Shown here piece by piece: positions 55,392-63,565 of a DNA stretch of 64,000 nt (within the stretch, counting starts at the first letter, position 1; each line of letters opens with the position of its first letter). A program made the position numbers and the translations under genes. Source of the DNA: Streptococcus pseudopneumoniae (lineage in GTDB: Bacteria; Bacillota; Bacilli; Lactobacillales; Streptococcaceae). Below the pieces are notes generated by a model that worked only from the letters and a program-made list of their open reading frames with translations, had not been told where the DNA came from and did not search any database. The stretch is taken from assembly GCF_001068775.1 (NCBI RefSeq), contig NZ_JWAJ01000097.1:1-64000 (forward strand), given 5' to 3'.

Positions 55392-56024
55392 ATGTCATCA
55401 ATTTCCGCTATTTTTTTCGATTTAGATGGAACGCTCGTGGACAGTTCTATCGGCATTCACAATGGTTTCACCTATACCTTTGATCAACTGGGAGTGACAA
55501 GCCCTGATGCCAAGACTATTCGTGGTTTTATGGGGCCTCCGCTAGAAACCAGCTTTGCCACCTGCTTACCAACTGAGCAGATTGAGCAAGCTATCCAGCT
55601 TTATCGCTCCTACTATAAAGAAAAGGGTGTTTACGAAGCTCAGCTTTATCCTCATATCAAAGATTTACTGGTAGAACTAGCTAAACAGTTTCCTCTTTAT
55701 ATCACCACGACAAAAAACACCCCAACCGCTCAGGATATGACTAAAAACTTTGGAATCTATCATTTCTTTGATGGCATTTATGGTTCCAGCCCTGAAACTC
55801 CACATAAAGCAGATGTCATTCGCCAAGCCTTGCAGGCACATCAACTAGCACCTGAACAAGCCATCATCATCGGTGATACCAAGTTTGATATGCTGGGAGC
55901 TCAAGAAACTGGCATTCAGAAATTGGCCGTCACTTGGGGATTTGGAGAGCAAGCAGACTTGCTAAACTATCAACCTGATTATATCGCCCACAAACCCTTA
56001 GAAGTTTTGGAGTATTTTCAATAA
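55392..56024 (+). CDS. HAD-superfamily phosphatase (phosphoglycolate phosphatase-like)
   Basis: 210 aa. Motif I is FFDLDGTLVDSS (about 8-19) with the nucleophile Asp, motif II is ITTTKN, a Lys lies in PHKADV, and motif IV is IIGDTKFDMLGA. The substrate is unassigned. AGGAGAG precedes the ATG. Probably co-transcribed with sdaAA, since no terminator intervenes. Confidence 0.9.
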   Translation: MSSISAIFFDLDGTLVDSSIGIHNGFTYTFDQLGVTSPDAKTIRGFMGPPLETSFATCLPTEQIEQAIQLYRSYYKEKGVYEAQLYPHIKDLLVELAKQFPLYITTTKNTPTAQDMTKNFGIYHFFDGIYGSSPETPHKADVIRQALQAHQLAPEQAIIIGDTKFDMLGAQETGIQKLAVTWGFGEQADLLNYQPDYIAHKPLEVLEYFQ

Positions 56025-56080
56025 CATAGACTGGGCAACGACTCCATTCCAGAAGAAAATGAGGCAAGCTTCTACATAAC

Positions 56081-56127
56081 AAAACGCATATTACCAAGGC
56101 TCTTCAAGACCTGATAATATGCGTTTT
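56081..56127. terminator. Bidirectional terminator between the HAD and CapD-like genes
   Basis: AAAACGCATATTA and TAATATGCGTTTT form a perfect 13-bp stem with a 21-nt loop, flanked by A/T runs, between convergent genes. Confidence 0.82.
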
Positions 56128-56133
56128 TCTTTT

Positions 56134-57984
56134 TTATTCAACGTGGGTTGTTTGATTAGCAAAGGCGATAATGGCTTGCTTCAATTCATCTCCACTGAGA
56201 GTTCGGAACTCTTCAATTTTTTGATCGATGGCTTCTAGAGGCATGACATTAACCTTACCAACGAAAATCTTATCCATAACTTGGTTATCAACAAGCTCGG
56301 TTGATACCAAGAGTTCTTCGTAGAGTTTTTCACCTGGACGGATTCCAACTTCAACGATTGGAATTTCGCTCTCAGTGTGTCCACTTAGAAGCACCATTTT
56401 CTTGGCTAAGTCATAAATTTTGACTGGTTTGCCCATATCAAGGATAAAGACTTCCCCATCTTTGGCGTAGGCACCAGCATGGATAACCAAACGGCTAGCT
56501 TCTGGAATGGTCATAAAGTAACGAGTCATGCGGAAGTCTGTCACCGTTACAGGCCCACCTTCAGCAATCTGACGTTCAAAGACTGGAATCACACTACCAC
56601 GGCTACCAAGAACATTCCCAAACCGAACTGCACAGTAGGTAGATTGGCTACGTTGGTTAAAGCCAGTGACAATCAACTCAGCCACGCGCTTGGTTGCTCC
56701 CATAACATTGGGGGGATTAACCGCCTTATCTGTCGAAATCATAACCATCTTAGGTACTTTGGCTTCATCAACAGCCTTAGCAACATTGTAAGTTCCACGG
56801 ATATTATTTTTGAAGGCTTCTTTTGGATTGCGCTCCATCATAGGAACATGCTTGTGAGCAGCCGCATGATAAACAATAGCTGGCTTGTACTGCTCAAAGA
56901 CTTGCAACAAACGGTCATAGTCTTGAATGTCTGCGATAACTGGCACATAATCAATCCCTTGGAACTTACGAATCAGCTCATGATAAACAAGGTAGATTGA
57001 GTTTTCCCCATGACCGAGCAAGACGATGCGTTCAGGATTGAAGCGACTAACTTGGCGACAGATTTCAGAACCGATTGAACCACCAGCCCCTGTGACTAAT
57101 ATGGTCTTACCTGTCAGTTCTGCGCCCAGACGCGATTCGTCAAGACGAATTTCCTGACGACCCAAAAGGTCTGTGATATCAATTTTCTGGAATCCTCCAC
57201 CTGCTTGGTGAAGTCCCTGAACAACGGTTTCAACCTTAGGCATCTTGTAACACTTGACACCCAGCTTATTACACATCTGCAAGATACGCTCATATTCTGA
57301 CGGGTCAAGAGACGGAATCGCAACGATAACACGTTCGATTTGATGACGTTTGGCTAATTCAGGCAGACTATCATAAGAGCCTAAAACAGGGATTCCACCA
57401 AGTTTTTGACCCTTTTTCTTAGCATCCTTATCTAAAATACCGACAAGTTCCAAATCACTGGTTGGATGTTGGTAACTATCCATAAAGAGAGCACCACCAT
57501 CACCAGCACCAATCAAGAAAGTACGGCGGTGTTCTCCATCACCACTGCCTTTTTTGCGTCTAGAGTAGATTAACTGCCAAGTAATCCGTGGCAATAAAAT
57601 CAAAAAGGTACTCAACAAGATAAAGAGAATGATGAAACGGATTGAAAAAAGTGGCAAGAAGGCATAGCAGATACTATATGACAAGACACTGCTCGCAGTC
57701 ACGCCAAAAAAGATTTTCATAAAATCCGTAATCTTGCTGTAACGGCTGATACTAGCATTCAACCCCCAAAATCCAATCATGATTTGATAGAAAAGGAAGG
57801 TCAAGCTAGTATAGATGACATAGTCCACAGGAGCTGGATTGATCAATCCATAAAACAAGATGTAAGAAACAATGATTGAGGAAATCATGCTGGCAGCATC
57901 AAAAACCCCCCAAAAGACTTGTTTTTGTTGTTTATTTAACACTTCAACCAGATCAATTACATAATCTGTCATTTTTTTATTCAT
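56134..57984 (-). CDS. CapD/FlaA1-type UDP-sugar 4,6-dehydratase, membrane-anchored
   Basis: 616 aa. Four N-terminal transmembrane helices (about 20-140), a first nucleotide-binding domain (about 150-270, GAGDGGALFMDSY), then an SDR dehydratase domain with TGAGGSIGSEICRQV near 297 and the ISTDKAVNPPNVMGATKR catalytic stretch. As in this family, the usual SDR Tyr is replaced by Met (MGATK). Likely makes a 4-keto-6-deoxy intermediate from UDP-GlcNAc for a surface glycan. AGGAGG precedes the ATG. Confidence 0.9.
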   Translation of the reverse strand: MNKKMTDYVIDLVEVLNKQQKQVFWGVFDAASMISSIIVSYILFYGLINPAPVDYVIYTSLTFLFYQIMIGFWGLNASISRYSKITDFMKIFFGVTASSVLSYSICYAFLPLFSIRFIILFILLSTFLILLPRITWQLIYSRRKKGSGDGEHRRTFLIGAGDGGALFMDSYQHPTSDLELVGILDKDAKKKGQKLGGIPVLGSYDSLPELAKRHQIERVIVAIPSLDPSEYERILQMCNKLGVKCYKMPKVETVVQGLHQAGGGFQKIDITDLLGRQEIRLDESRLGAELTGKTILVTGAGGSIGSEICRQVSRFNPERIVLLGHGENSIYLVYHELIRKFQGIDYVPVIADIQDYDRLLQVFEQYKPAIVYHAAAHKHVPMMERNPKEAFKNNIRGTYNVAKAVDEAKVPKMVMISTDKAVNPPNVMGATKRVAELIVTGFNQRSQSTYCAVRFGNVLGSRGSVIPVFERQIAEGGPVTVTDFRMTRYFMTIPEASRLVIHAGAYAKDGEVFILDMGKPVKIYDLAKKMVLLSGHTESEIPIVEVGIRPGEKLYEELLVSTELVDNQVMDKIFVGKVNVMPLEAIDQKIEEFRTLSGDELKQAIIAFANQTTHVE

Positions 57985-58052
57985 GTGAATGGTATCCTCC
58001 TACACAAAATCACATTTTCTAGTAATTACAAGACGTTTTTTTAACTGATTAG

Positions 58053-58883
58053 CTATTTGCTTTTTCTCAATAGTTTTAAAAATATAAACTGTCGGACAAA
58101 TCCTGGACAGAGGGCAACGACAACTTGGATTAAAACACTTTTCAGATACTCGCCATAAGAAATCTGTCCACGCGTGTGCATTCTTTGACGTGCTTGGCGA
58201 TAGAGTTTAAGATAGCGAAGGCCACCACGGCGTTCAAACATCCCCGCTCCCACGCGAACCTTACAAAGAATCTGATCCACATTTCCAGTTCGAGCACCAG
58301 CGCTAATCATATTAAGCCAAAGCAAATCGTCTTCCATATAGAGCCCATCTTCGTAGTTACCTGCCTTGAGAACCATCTCTTTTTTAAACATAACTGTCAT
58401 ATGATTAAAGGCACTTCTCATACGTTGGTAGGCGACAATCTCTTCGTGCTTGATAGGAACGCGACGATAGGACACGATTTCATCAGGTTGGTCAATAAAT
58501 TCTGCGATATGACCTCCCAGCAAGTCCAAGTTTTCCTTTTCCATCAAATCAAACTGTTGTTCGAAACGATCTTCGACAGCAATATCATCTGTATCCATAC
58601 GAGCAATGACGTCATATTGGCACTGTAAGACACCGTACTGTAGTGCCAAGCCCAAGCCACGGTTTTGCTCCAGTGGACAACGTTTGATTGGAATACTTGA
58701 CTGTGCTGCCAACTTTTCCAACACTTGATATAGTTCAGGTGTCAGTAGACCGTCTTCAACGATAACCACTTCACTAGGTTTGAGCGTTTGATGTAAGATA
58801 CTTTTTACAGCCTCTTCCAAAAAGACAGGATTTTCTTTGATGTAGACTGACATCAAGACGCTAAATTTCCTATTTTCAGACAC
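58053..58883 (-). CDS. Family 2 glycosyltransferase (GTG start)
   Basis: 276 aa with a GT-A fold. It has VLMSVYIKENPVFLEEAVKS at the N-terminus, VEDGLLTPE, then the DxD-type metal site in ARMDTDDIAVEDRF near 95 and LWLNMI near 200. The C-terminal basic hydrophobic helix probably contacts the membrane. GTG at 58881-58883 follows TTGGAGAAAAACT. It lies upstream of the CapD-like gene by 68 nt and is presumably in the same glycan pathway. Confidence 0.9.
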   Translation of the reverse strand: MSENRKFSVLMSVYIKENPVFLEEAVKSILHQTLKPSEVVIVEDGLLTPELYQVLEKLAAQSSIPIKRCPLEQNRGLGLALQYGVLQCQYDVIARMDTDDIAVEDRFEQQFDLMEKENLDLLGGHIAEFIDQPDEIVSYRRVPIKHEEIVAYQRMRSAFNHMTVMFKKEMVLKAGNYEDGLYMEDDLLWLNMISAGARTGNVDQILCKVRVGAGMFERRGGLRYLKLYRQARQRMHTRGQISYGEYLKSVLIQVVVALCPGFVRQFIFLKLLRKSK

Positions 58884-59101
58884 AGTTTTTCTCCAATGTA
58901 TATATTTTCTTTCACTATTTTATCACAATTTTTCAGACTTTCCTATTTTTATTTGAATCCCAGAAAAAAACTAGTAAATATATTGTCCTTATTTTCTATG
59001 ATTTCTATCGGCTACGTAGCGAATCACGTCAGGTCAACTTGACATCTTTAGGAAAAAAAATTAAAATAAGCTGTTATCAAAATCAGTTTATTGAGGTGCA
59101 C

Positions 59102-60268
59102 ATGAACAAACGATCACTCTTTTTTATTCTAGGAATTATCTTAATCGGAGCGGTCTTGAGAGCTCCTTTCACAGCTTTACCAACTGTTTTGGGAGATATT
59201 GCCCAAGGTTTAGGCGTGGAAGTTAGTTCACTTGGTGTTTTGACCAGTCTCCCTCTCTTGATGTTTGCCCTCTTCTCCTCTTTTGCGACTCGTTTGGCTC
59301 AAAAAATTGGACTCGAGCACCTTTTCACCTATAGTCTTATCGTCTTGACTGTGGGTTCAGTGATTCGTATCTTCAATCTCCCCCTTCTCTATCTGGGAAC
59401 CTTACTCATCGGAGCTAGTGTCGCTATTTTTAACGTACTTCTTCCTAGTATGATTCAGGCAAACTACCCACAAAAGATTAGCTTCCTGACAACGGTTTAT
59501 GTGACGACTATGGGAATCGCGACAGCACTAGCCTCTTATCTATCTGTCCCAATTACTCAGGCAACATCTTGGAAGGGCTTGATTCTCTGCCTATCCTTGG
59601 TCTGCCTACTAACCTTATTCGTCTGGTTCCCCAACCATGGCCACAATCATTTCCTAGAAAGGCATGAAGAGAAAAAAGAAAAAGAGAATATCCTAAAAAG
59701 CAAGCAAGTTTGGGCTATTATTGTCTTCGGTGGACTACAGTCCTTACTCTTCTATACCAGTATGACCTGGTTACCAACCATGGCCATCAGTGCAGGGCTA
59801 GCTCATACGGACGCTGGTCTTCTGGCTTCTATCTTTTCACTGATTAGTATCCCCTTCTCGATGACCATTCCAAGTCTCACAACTCGTTTGTCCAATCGTC
59901 ACCGTCAAATCATGTTAACAGTCATCTCTCTGGCTGGTATGTTAGGAATTGCCATGCTTTTATACCCAAGCAATAGTTTCCTTTACTGGTTAGTAGCGCA
60001 TCTCTTGATTGGTACTGCTTGTAGCGCTCTTTTCCCTTACCTCATGGTTTGTTTCTCCATCAAAACCAGCTCTCCTGAAAAGACAGCCCAATTATCTGGA
60101 CTTGCCCAGACCGGAGGCTACATTTTGGCAGCCTTTGGACCAACTCTCTTTGGTTACAGTTTTAACATGTTCCAGTCTTGGGTTCCAGCGGTACTGATTC
60201 TTCTAGTAATTGATATCATCATGACAATCGCCCTCTTTATGGTAGATAAAACTAAGAAAATCCTCTAA
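59102..60268 (+). CDS. MFS transporter, CynX/NimT family
   Basis: 388 aa with 12 predicted transmembrane helices. It begins MNKRSLFFILGIILIGAVLRAPFTALPTVL, an arrangement typical of CynX-like permeases (RAPFT motif). The substrate is unknown. The ATG at 59102 follows GAGGTGCAC. The longer reading of 21 residues has a poor start and is rejected. Confidence 0.88.
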   Translation: MNKRSLFFILGIILIGAVLRAPFTALPTVLGDIAQGLGVEVSSLGVLTSLPLLMFALFSSFATRLAQKIGLEHLFTYSLIVLTVGSVIRIFNLPLLYLGTLLIGASVAIFNVLLPSMIQANYPQKISFLTTVYVTTMGIATALASYLSVPITQATSWKGLILCLSLVCLLTLFVWFPNHGHNHFLERHEEKKEKENILKSKQVWAIIVFGGLQSLLFYTSMTWLPTMAISAGLAHTDAGLLASIFSLISIPFSMTIPSLTTRLSNRHRQIMLTVISLAGMLGIAMLLYPSNSFLYWLVAHLLIGTACSALFPYLMVCFSIKTSSPEKTAQLSGLAQTGGYILAAFGPTLFGYSFNMFQSWVPAVLILLVIDIIMTIALFMVDKTKKIL

Positions 60269-60308
60269 AAAGTTTTTGGAATTTACCACAGATAAACACA
60301 CTTTTCAA

Positions 60309-60330
60309 GCCAGACTGAGTCTGGTTTTTT
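60309..60330 (+). terminator. Terminator of the MFS gene
   Basis: CCAGAC-tga-GTCTGG followed by six T, about 40 nt past the stop codon. Confidence 0.85.
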
Positions 60331-60378
60331 ATATGAGTATATGTTTAAAAAGCATCATACATATACTAGGAGAAAAAT

Positions 60379-60479
60379 ATGGTTTTTGATATAATAAAAT
60401 ATGTAGAAACTAATTATGAAACGAAAAGGCAGATTAGTTTGAACTAGCAATAATTACTATTTCAAAGTGAGGGCATAGT
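60379..60479 (+). promoter_or_regulatory. Promoter and upstream ORF of the repeat/DUF2971 gene
   Basis: A strong extended -10 TGATATAAT (60387-60395) has no -35 and should start RNA near 60402. It lies inside a 22-codon ORF (60379-60447, MVFDIIKYVETNYETKRQ start) that has its own AGGAG site. GTGAGGGCATAGT precedes the main ATG. The ORF could be a remnant or a separate leader from an upstream promoter. Confidence 0.5.
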
Positions 60480-63077
60480 ATGGATGAACAGAAATACAAT
60501 TTGGAACAAAGTATAGCAGAGGTAGATAGATTAGTTGACTTATCAGCAGACCAGACAGATAAGACTGCCTGTGAAGATCTAGCAGAAAAGGCAAGAATAA
60601 TTTATGAGAAATTTCCAGAATCTGAAGAGATTGCTTTGCAGTATGCCAGGATTTTGCTCATTTTATCTACCAAGCAGACTGTGTTGAAGGAACTGGAGAC
60701 TACTGCTAAAAAATTAGAGAATTTGCAACAAAAATTCCCTGAATCACATGATATAGCAGAAGCATTAGCTGGGACTTTGCTCCTTTTATCATTCGAGCAG
60801 ACTGTATTGAAGGAACTAGAGACTACTGCTGAAAAATTAGAGAATTTGCAACAAAAATTCCCTAAATCGAATGATATAGCTTTGCACTATGCTAGGTTTT
60901 TGTTCATTTTATCAAGCAAGCAGTCTGTATTAAAAGAACTCGAAGCTACTGTCGAGAAATTACAGAGATTGCAGCAAAAATTTCCTGAATCGCATGATAT
61001 AGCTTTGCACTATGCTAAGATTTTAGTTAATTTATCAATCGAGCAGACTGTGTTGAAGGAACTCGAAGCTACTGTTGAGAAATTACAGGAATTACAGCAA
61101 AAATTCCCTGAATCGCATGATTTATCTTTGCAGTATGCTAAGATTTTAGCTAATTTATCAATCGAGCAGACTGCGTTGAAGGAACGGGAGGCTACTGTTG
61201 AGAAATTACAAGAATTGCAGCAACAATTCCTTGAATCGCATGATTTAGCTTTGCACTATGCTAGGTTTTTGTTCATTTTATCAAGCAAACAGACTGTGTT
61301 GAATAAACTTGAGATTGTTGCTGAAAAATTAGAGAATTTGCAACAAAAATTCCCTGAATCACATGATATAGCTTTGCCGTATGCCCTGGTTTTATTTAAT
61401 TTATCAAATAAGCAGACTAAGTTAAAGGAACTAGAGACTACTGCTGAAAAATTAGAGAATTTGCAACAAAAATTCCCTGAATCACATGATATAGCAGAAG
61501 CATTTGCTAGGACTTTGCTCCTTTTATCGTTCGAGCAGACCGTATTGGACGAACTGGAGACTACTGCTGAGAAATTACAGGAATTGCAGCAAAAATTCCT
61601 TGAATCGCATGACATAGCTTTACAGTATGCTAGATTTTTGTTCGTTTTATTAATCAAGCAGACCGAGTTAAAGAAAATCGAGGCTACTGTCGAGAAATTA
61701 GAAAAATTGCAGCAAAAATTTCCAAAATCCGAAGAAATTGCTTTTATATATAGCACGGTCTTAGCAAGCTTATTTGAACACCAAACAGAGTTAAGTGAAC
61801 GTCTGCAAACCACAAAAATAATTAAAAAACTCTATGAACAGTTCTCCAAATTTATGTTACAAAATTTTGATGATCTATTTTTTCATGATGATAATGTTTG
61901 TTATAGAGAGGAGTACAAGCTATTCAACTTTATCCTAAAAGAAGGTCTTTTAAAGAATACTAAATATGCTATTTTACAAACATGGGTAAAACGTTATAAA
62001 GAAGACTCGAGTGAACTAAAGAACTTGCTATCTATTTATCAACTTGTTCAAAAAATCAAGTATCAACTTGGGCTAAAAGACGAAGATAAAAATCAGATGC
62101 TTAAATTCGGTCACTACACCAAGGGAAGCACTCTCCAAATTATGTTAGATCAAGAGGAGAATGAAAAGAAGAAAAGTACTTTTTCGGTATCTGGGAAAAC
62201 TCGCTTGTATAATGCTAATTATATGAATGATCCTGAAGAAGGAATCGTCATAGAAAAGATATTAGGTTTAGATAGACGAGATATCTTAGAACCAAGCTCA
62301 TGGTTTTTAATGAGTTTTACAAACAAAACGGATGATCTGGCCATGTGGTCCCAGTATGGTGATGATGCCAAAGGTGTTTGTCTAGTACTTCGTGAAGAGG
62401 ATTTTTCTAGATTTACTTCCTTCAATGATGTTTCGTGGCGTCAAGAAAAAAACATTTTAGAATTCTCTGATAAGATGTATTTACTGAAATCTGAATTAAA
62501 TAGTGGTTTTGAAAAATCTATCTCTCGGAGTGAAAGCGAAAATTCAGTCGATACTGTTAATGATGAAGGAACTGAACCGAATTCTGTAGAAAAAGCTAGT
62601 GATTCAAAAGGGAATCGTGATTATCTCTACCGAATTGCCTATGTTAAGCATATAAAGGAAAATTTAAAACTAGAACGAACTGAACTATTTGAGAAGTCGG
62701 AAATAGAAGAATTAGAAAAATTGTTGAATAGTTTAAAAGAAAAACTAGATATCGGTTCAAAAGTCACGGAGGAGAACTATCAAAATGCTATTTCTGAATG
62801 TATCGAAGAAATTCGCTACTTATTTAAATCTGTCGATTACAAATATGAAAACGAACTGCGCATCTTACGCTATGCTAACCTAGACCCAAGTAATGAGGAA
62901 ATCAAAATTGACAAAACCTCTGGGGTAGGTAAACTTTATGTAGAACGAAAAAATTCAATTCAAATTGAGGAGGTTATTTTCGGACCTAAGTTTCCAAATC
63001 CTGAATATGTAACTCCTTTATTGAAACTTTTGGATAAGGATATTAAGTATAAAAAATCTACGATAAAATTCAGATAA
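60480..63077 (+). CDS. Alpha-solenoid repeat protein with C-terminal DUF2971 domain
   Basis: 865 aa, function unknown. Residues 30-439 are ten back-to-back units of exactly 41 residues, consensus ELETTAEKLENLQQKFPESH then DIALHYARFLFILSSKQTVLK, predicted as TPR-like helix pairs. A linker (about 440-540) leads to a DUF2971 domain: GHYTKGSTLQIML near 543, YNANYMNDPEEG near 577, SFTNKTDDLAMWSQYGDDAKG near 613 and YKYENELRILRY near 783. A charged insertion (about 675-770) interrupts it. No signal peptide or membrane segment, so cytoplasmic. A single cargo gene between conserved neighbours, AT-rich, with its own promoter and terminator. Its architecture (sensor-like repeats plus a putative effector) suggests defence or stress response, but that is inference. 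Confidence 0.85.
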   Translation: MDEQKYNLEQSIAEVDRLVDLSADQTDKTACEDLAEKARIIYEKFPESEEIALQYARILLILSTKQTVLKELETTAKKLENLQQKFPESHDIAEALAGTLLLLSFEQTVLKELETTAEKLENLQQKFPKSNDIALHYARFLFILSSKQSVLKELEATVEKLQRLQQKFPESHDIALHYAKILVNLSIEQTVLKELEATVEKLQELQQKFPESHDLSLQYAKILANLSIEQTALKEREATVEKLQELQQQFLESHDLALHYARFLFILSSKQTVLNKLEIVAEKLENLQQKFPESHDIALPYALVLFNLSNKQTKLKELETTAEKLENLQQKFPESHDIAEAFARTLLLLSFEQTVLDELETTAEKLQELQQKFLESHDIALQYARFLFVLLIKQTELKKIEATVEKLEKLQQKFPKSEEIAFIYSTVLASLFEHQTELSERLQTTKIIKKLYEQFSKFMLQNFDDLFFHDDNVCYREEYKLFNFILKEGLLKNTKYAILQTWVKRYKEDSSELKNLLSIYQLVQKIKYQLGLKDEDKNQMLKFGHYTKGSTLQIMLDQEENEKKKSTFSVSGKTRLYNANYMNDPEEGIVIEKILGLDRRDILEPSSWFLMSFTNKTDDLAMWSQYGDDAKGVCLVLREEDFSRFTSFNDVSWRQEKNILEFSDKMYLLKSELNSGFEKSISRSESENSVDTVNDEGTEPNSVEKASDSKGNRDYLYRIAYVKHIKENLKLERTELFEKSEIEELEKLLNSLKEKLDIGSKVTEENYQNAISECIEEIRYLFKSVDYKYENELRILRYANLDPSNEEIKIDKTSGVGKLYVERKNSIQIEEVIFGPKFPNPEYVTPLLKLLDKDIKYKKSTIKFR
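60567..61796 (+). repeat. Ten in-frame 123-bp tandem repeats
   Basis: Unit boundaries fall every 123 bp from 60567. Unit 2 (60690-60812) and unit 8 (61428-61550) agree at 115 of 123 bases, more than neighbouring units do, which points to block duplication or conversion. The first and last units are most diverged. Confidence 0.88.
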
Positions 63078-63082
63078 AGTTC

Positions 63083-63128
63083 TCAAAAAAATCCTCTAAT
63101 CTTCTAGTTTTCACTAGGAGATTTTTTA
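63083..63128 (+). terminator. Terminator of the repeat/DUF2971 gene
   Basis: AAAAAATC...TCTAG-ttttca-CTAGGAGATTTTTT: an imperfect stem with CTAG/CTAG core arms and a final run of six T. Confidence 0.65.
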
Positions 63129-63141
63129 TATATAAAAATTT

Positions 63142-63191
63142 TACACATATTACTTGACAGGGCTTACAAATAGATGTATGATGTATGTGTA
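63142..63191 (+). promoter_or_regulatory. PadR-gene promoter flanked by inverted operator arms
   Basis: Consensus TTGACA (63154-63159), 17-bp spacer, TATGAT (63177-63182). TACACATA (63142-63149) and its exact inverse TATGTGTA (63184-63191) bracket the core promoter. PadR regulators bind ATGT...ACAT sites at their own promoters, so autoregulation is likely. Confidence 0.7.
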
Positions 63192-63238
63192 GAATAATTA
63201 TATATAAAATTTTTACATACTAAAAAAGGAGGTGCCCC

Positions 63239-63565
63239 ATGTATTTTCCAACATCAGCGGCTTTGATTGAATTTCTCATCTTGGCCATCCTAGAACAAGG
63301 GGATTCCTATGGTTATGAGATTAGCCAAACCATTAAACTCATTGCCAAAATCAAGGAATCTACCCTCTACCCCATCTTGAAAAAACTGGATACCAACCGC
63401 TATCTGACTACATACTCTCGCGAATACCAAGGTCGGATGCGGAAATACTACTCCTTGACAGAGATTGGGGAGGAGCAACTATTTGTACTCAGAGAAGAGT
63501 GGACACTCTACACTGACACTATCAACGGCATCATAGAAGGGAGCATTCGCCATGACAAGAACTGA
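63239..63565 (+). CDS. PadR-family transcriptional repressor
   Basis: 108 aa, PadR-s2-like: a winged helix (about 8-80, LEQGDSYGYEISQTIKLIAK and STLYPILKKLDTNRYL) with a short C-terminal dimerisation helix. AAAAGGAGGTGCCCC is a full-consensus ribosome site. It overlaps the downstream DUF1700-type gene by 14 nt, the usual pairing in streptococci and lactobacilli, where the pair responds to membrane stress. Confidence 0.92.
   Translation: MYFPTSAALIEFLILAILEQGDSYGYEISQTIKLIAKIKESTLYPILKKLDTNRYLTTYSREYQGRMRKYYSLTEIGEEQLFVLREEWTLYTDTINGIIEGSIRHDKN

Noticed and set aside
58884-59040. Possible BOX or RUP repeat fragment between the GT2 and MFS genes
   Set aside because: GTCAGGTCAACTTGACA is a short inverted repeat, but none of the boxA, boxB or boxC sequence I know is present.
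61256-61813. A 185-codon antisense open frame across the repeat region
   Set aside because: It mirrors the 123-bp repeats on the opposite strand. Its cysteine-rich low-complexity composition follows from the sense codons, and it has no ribosome site.
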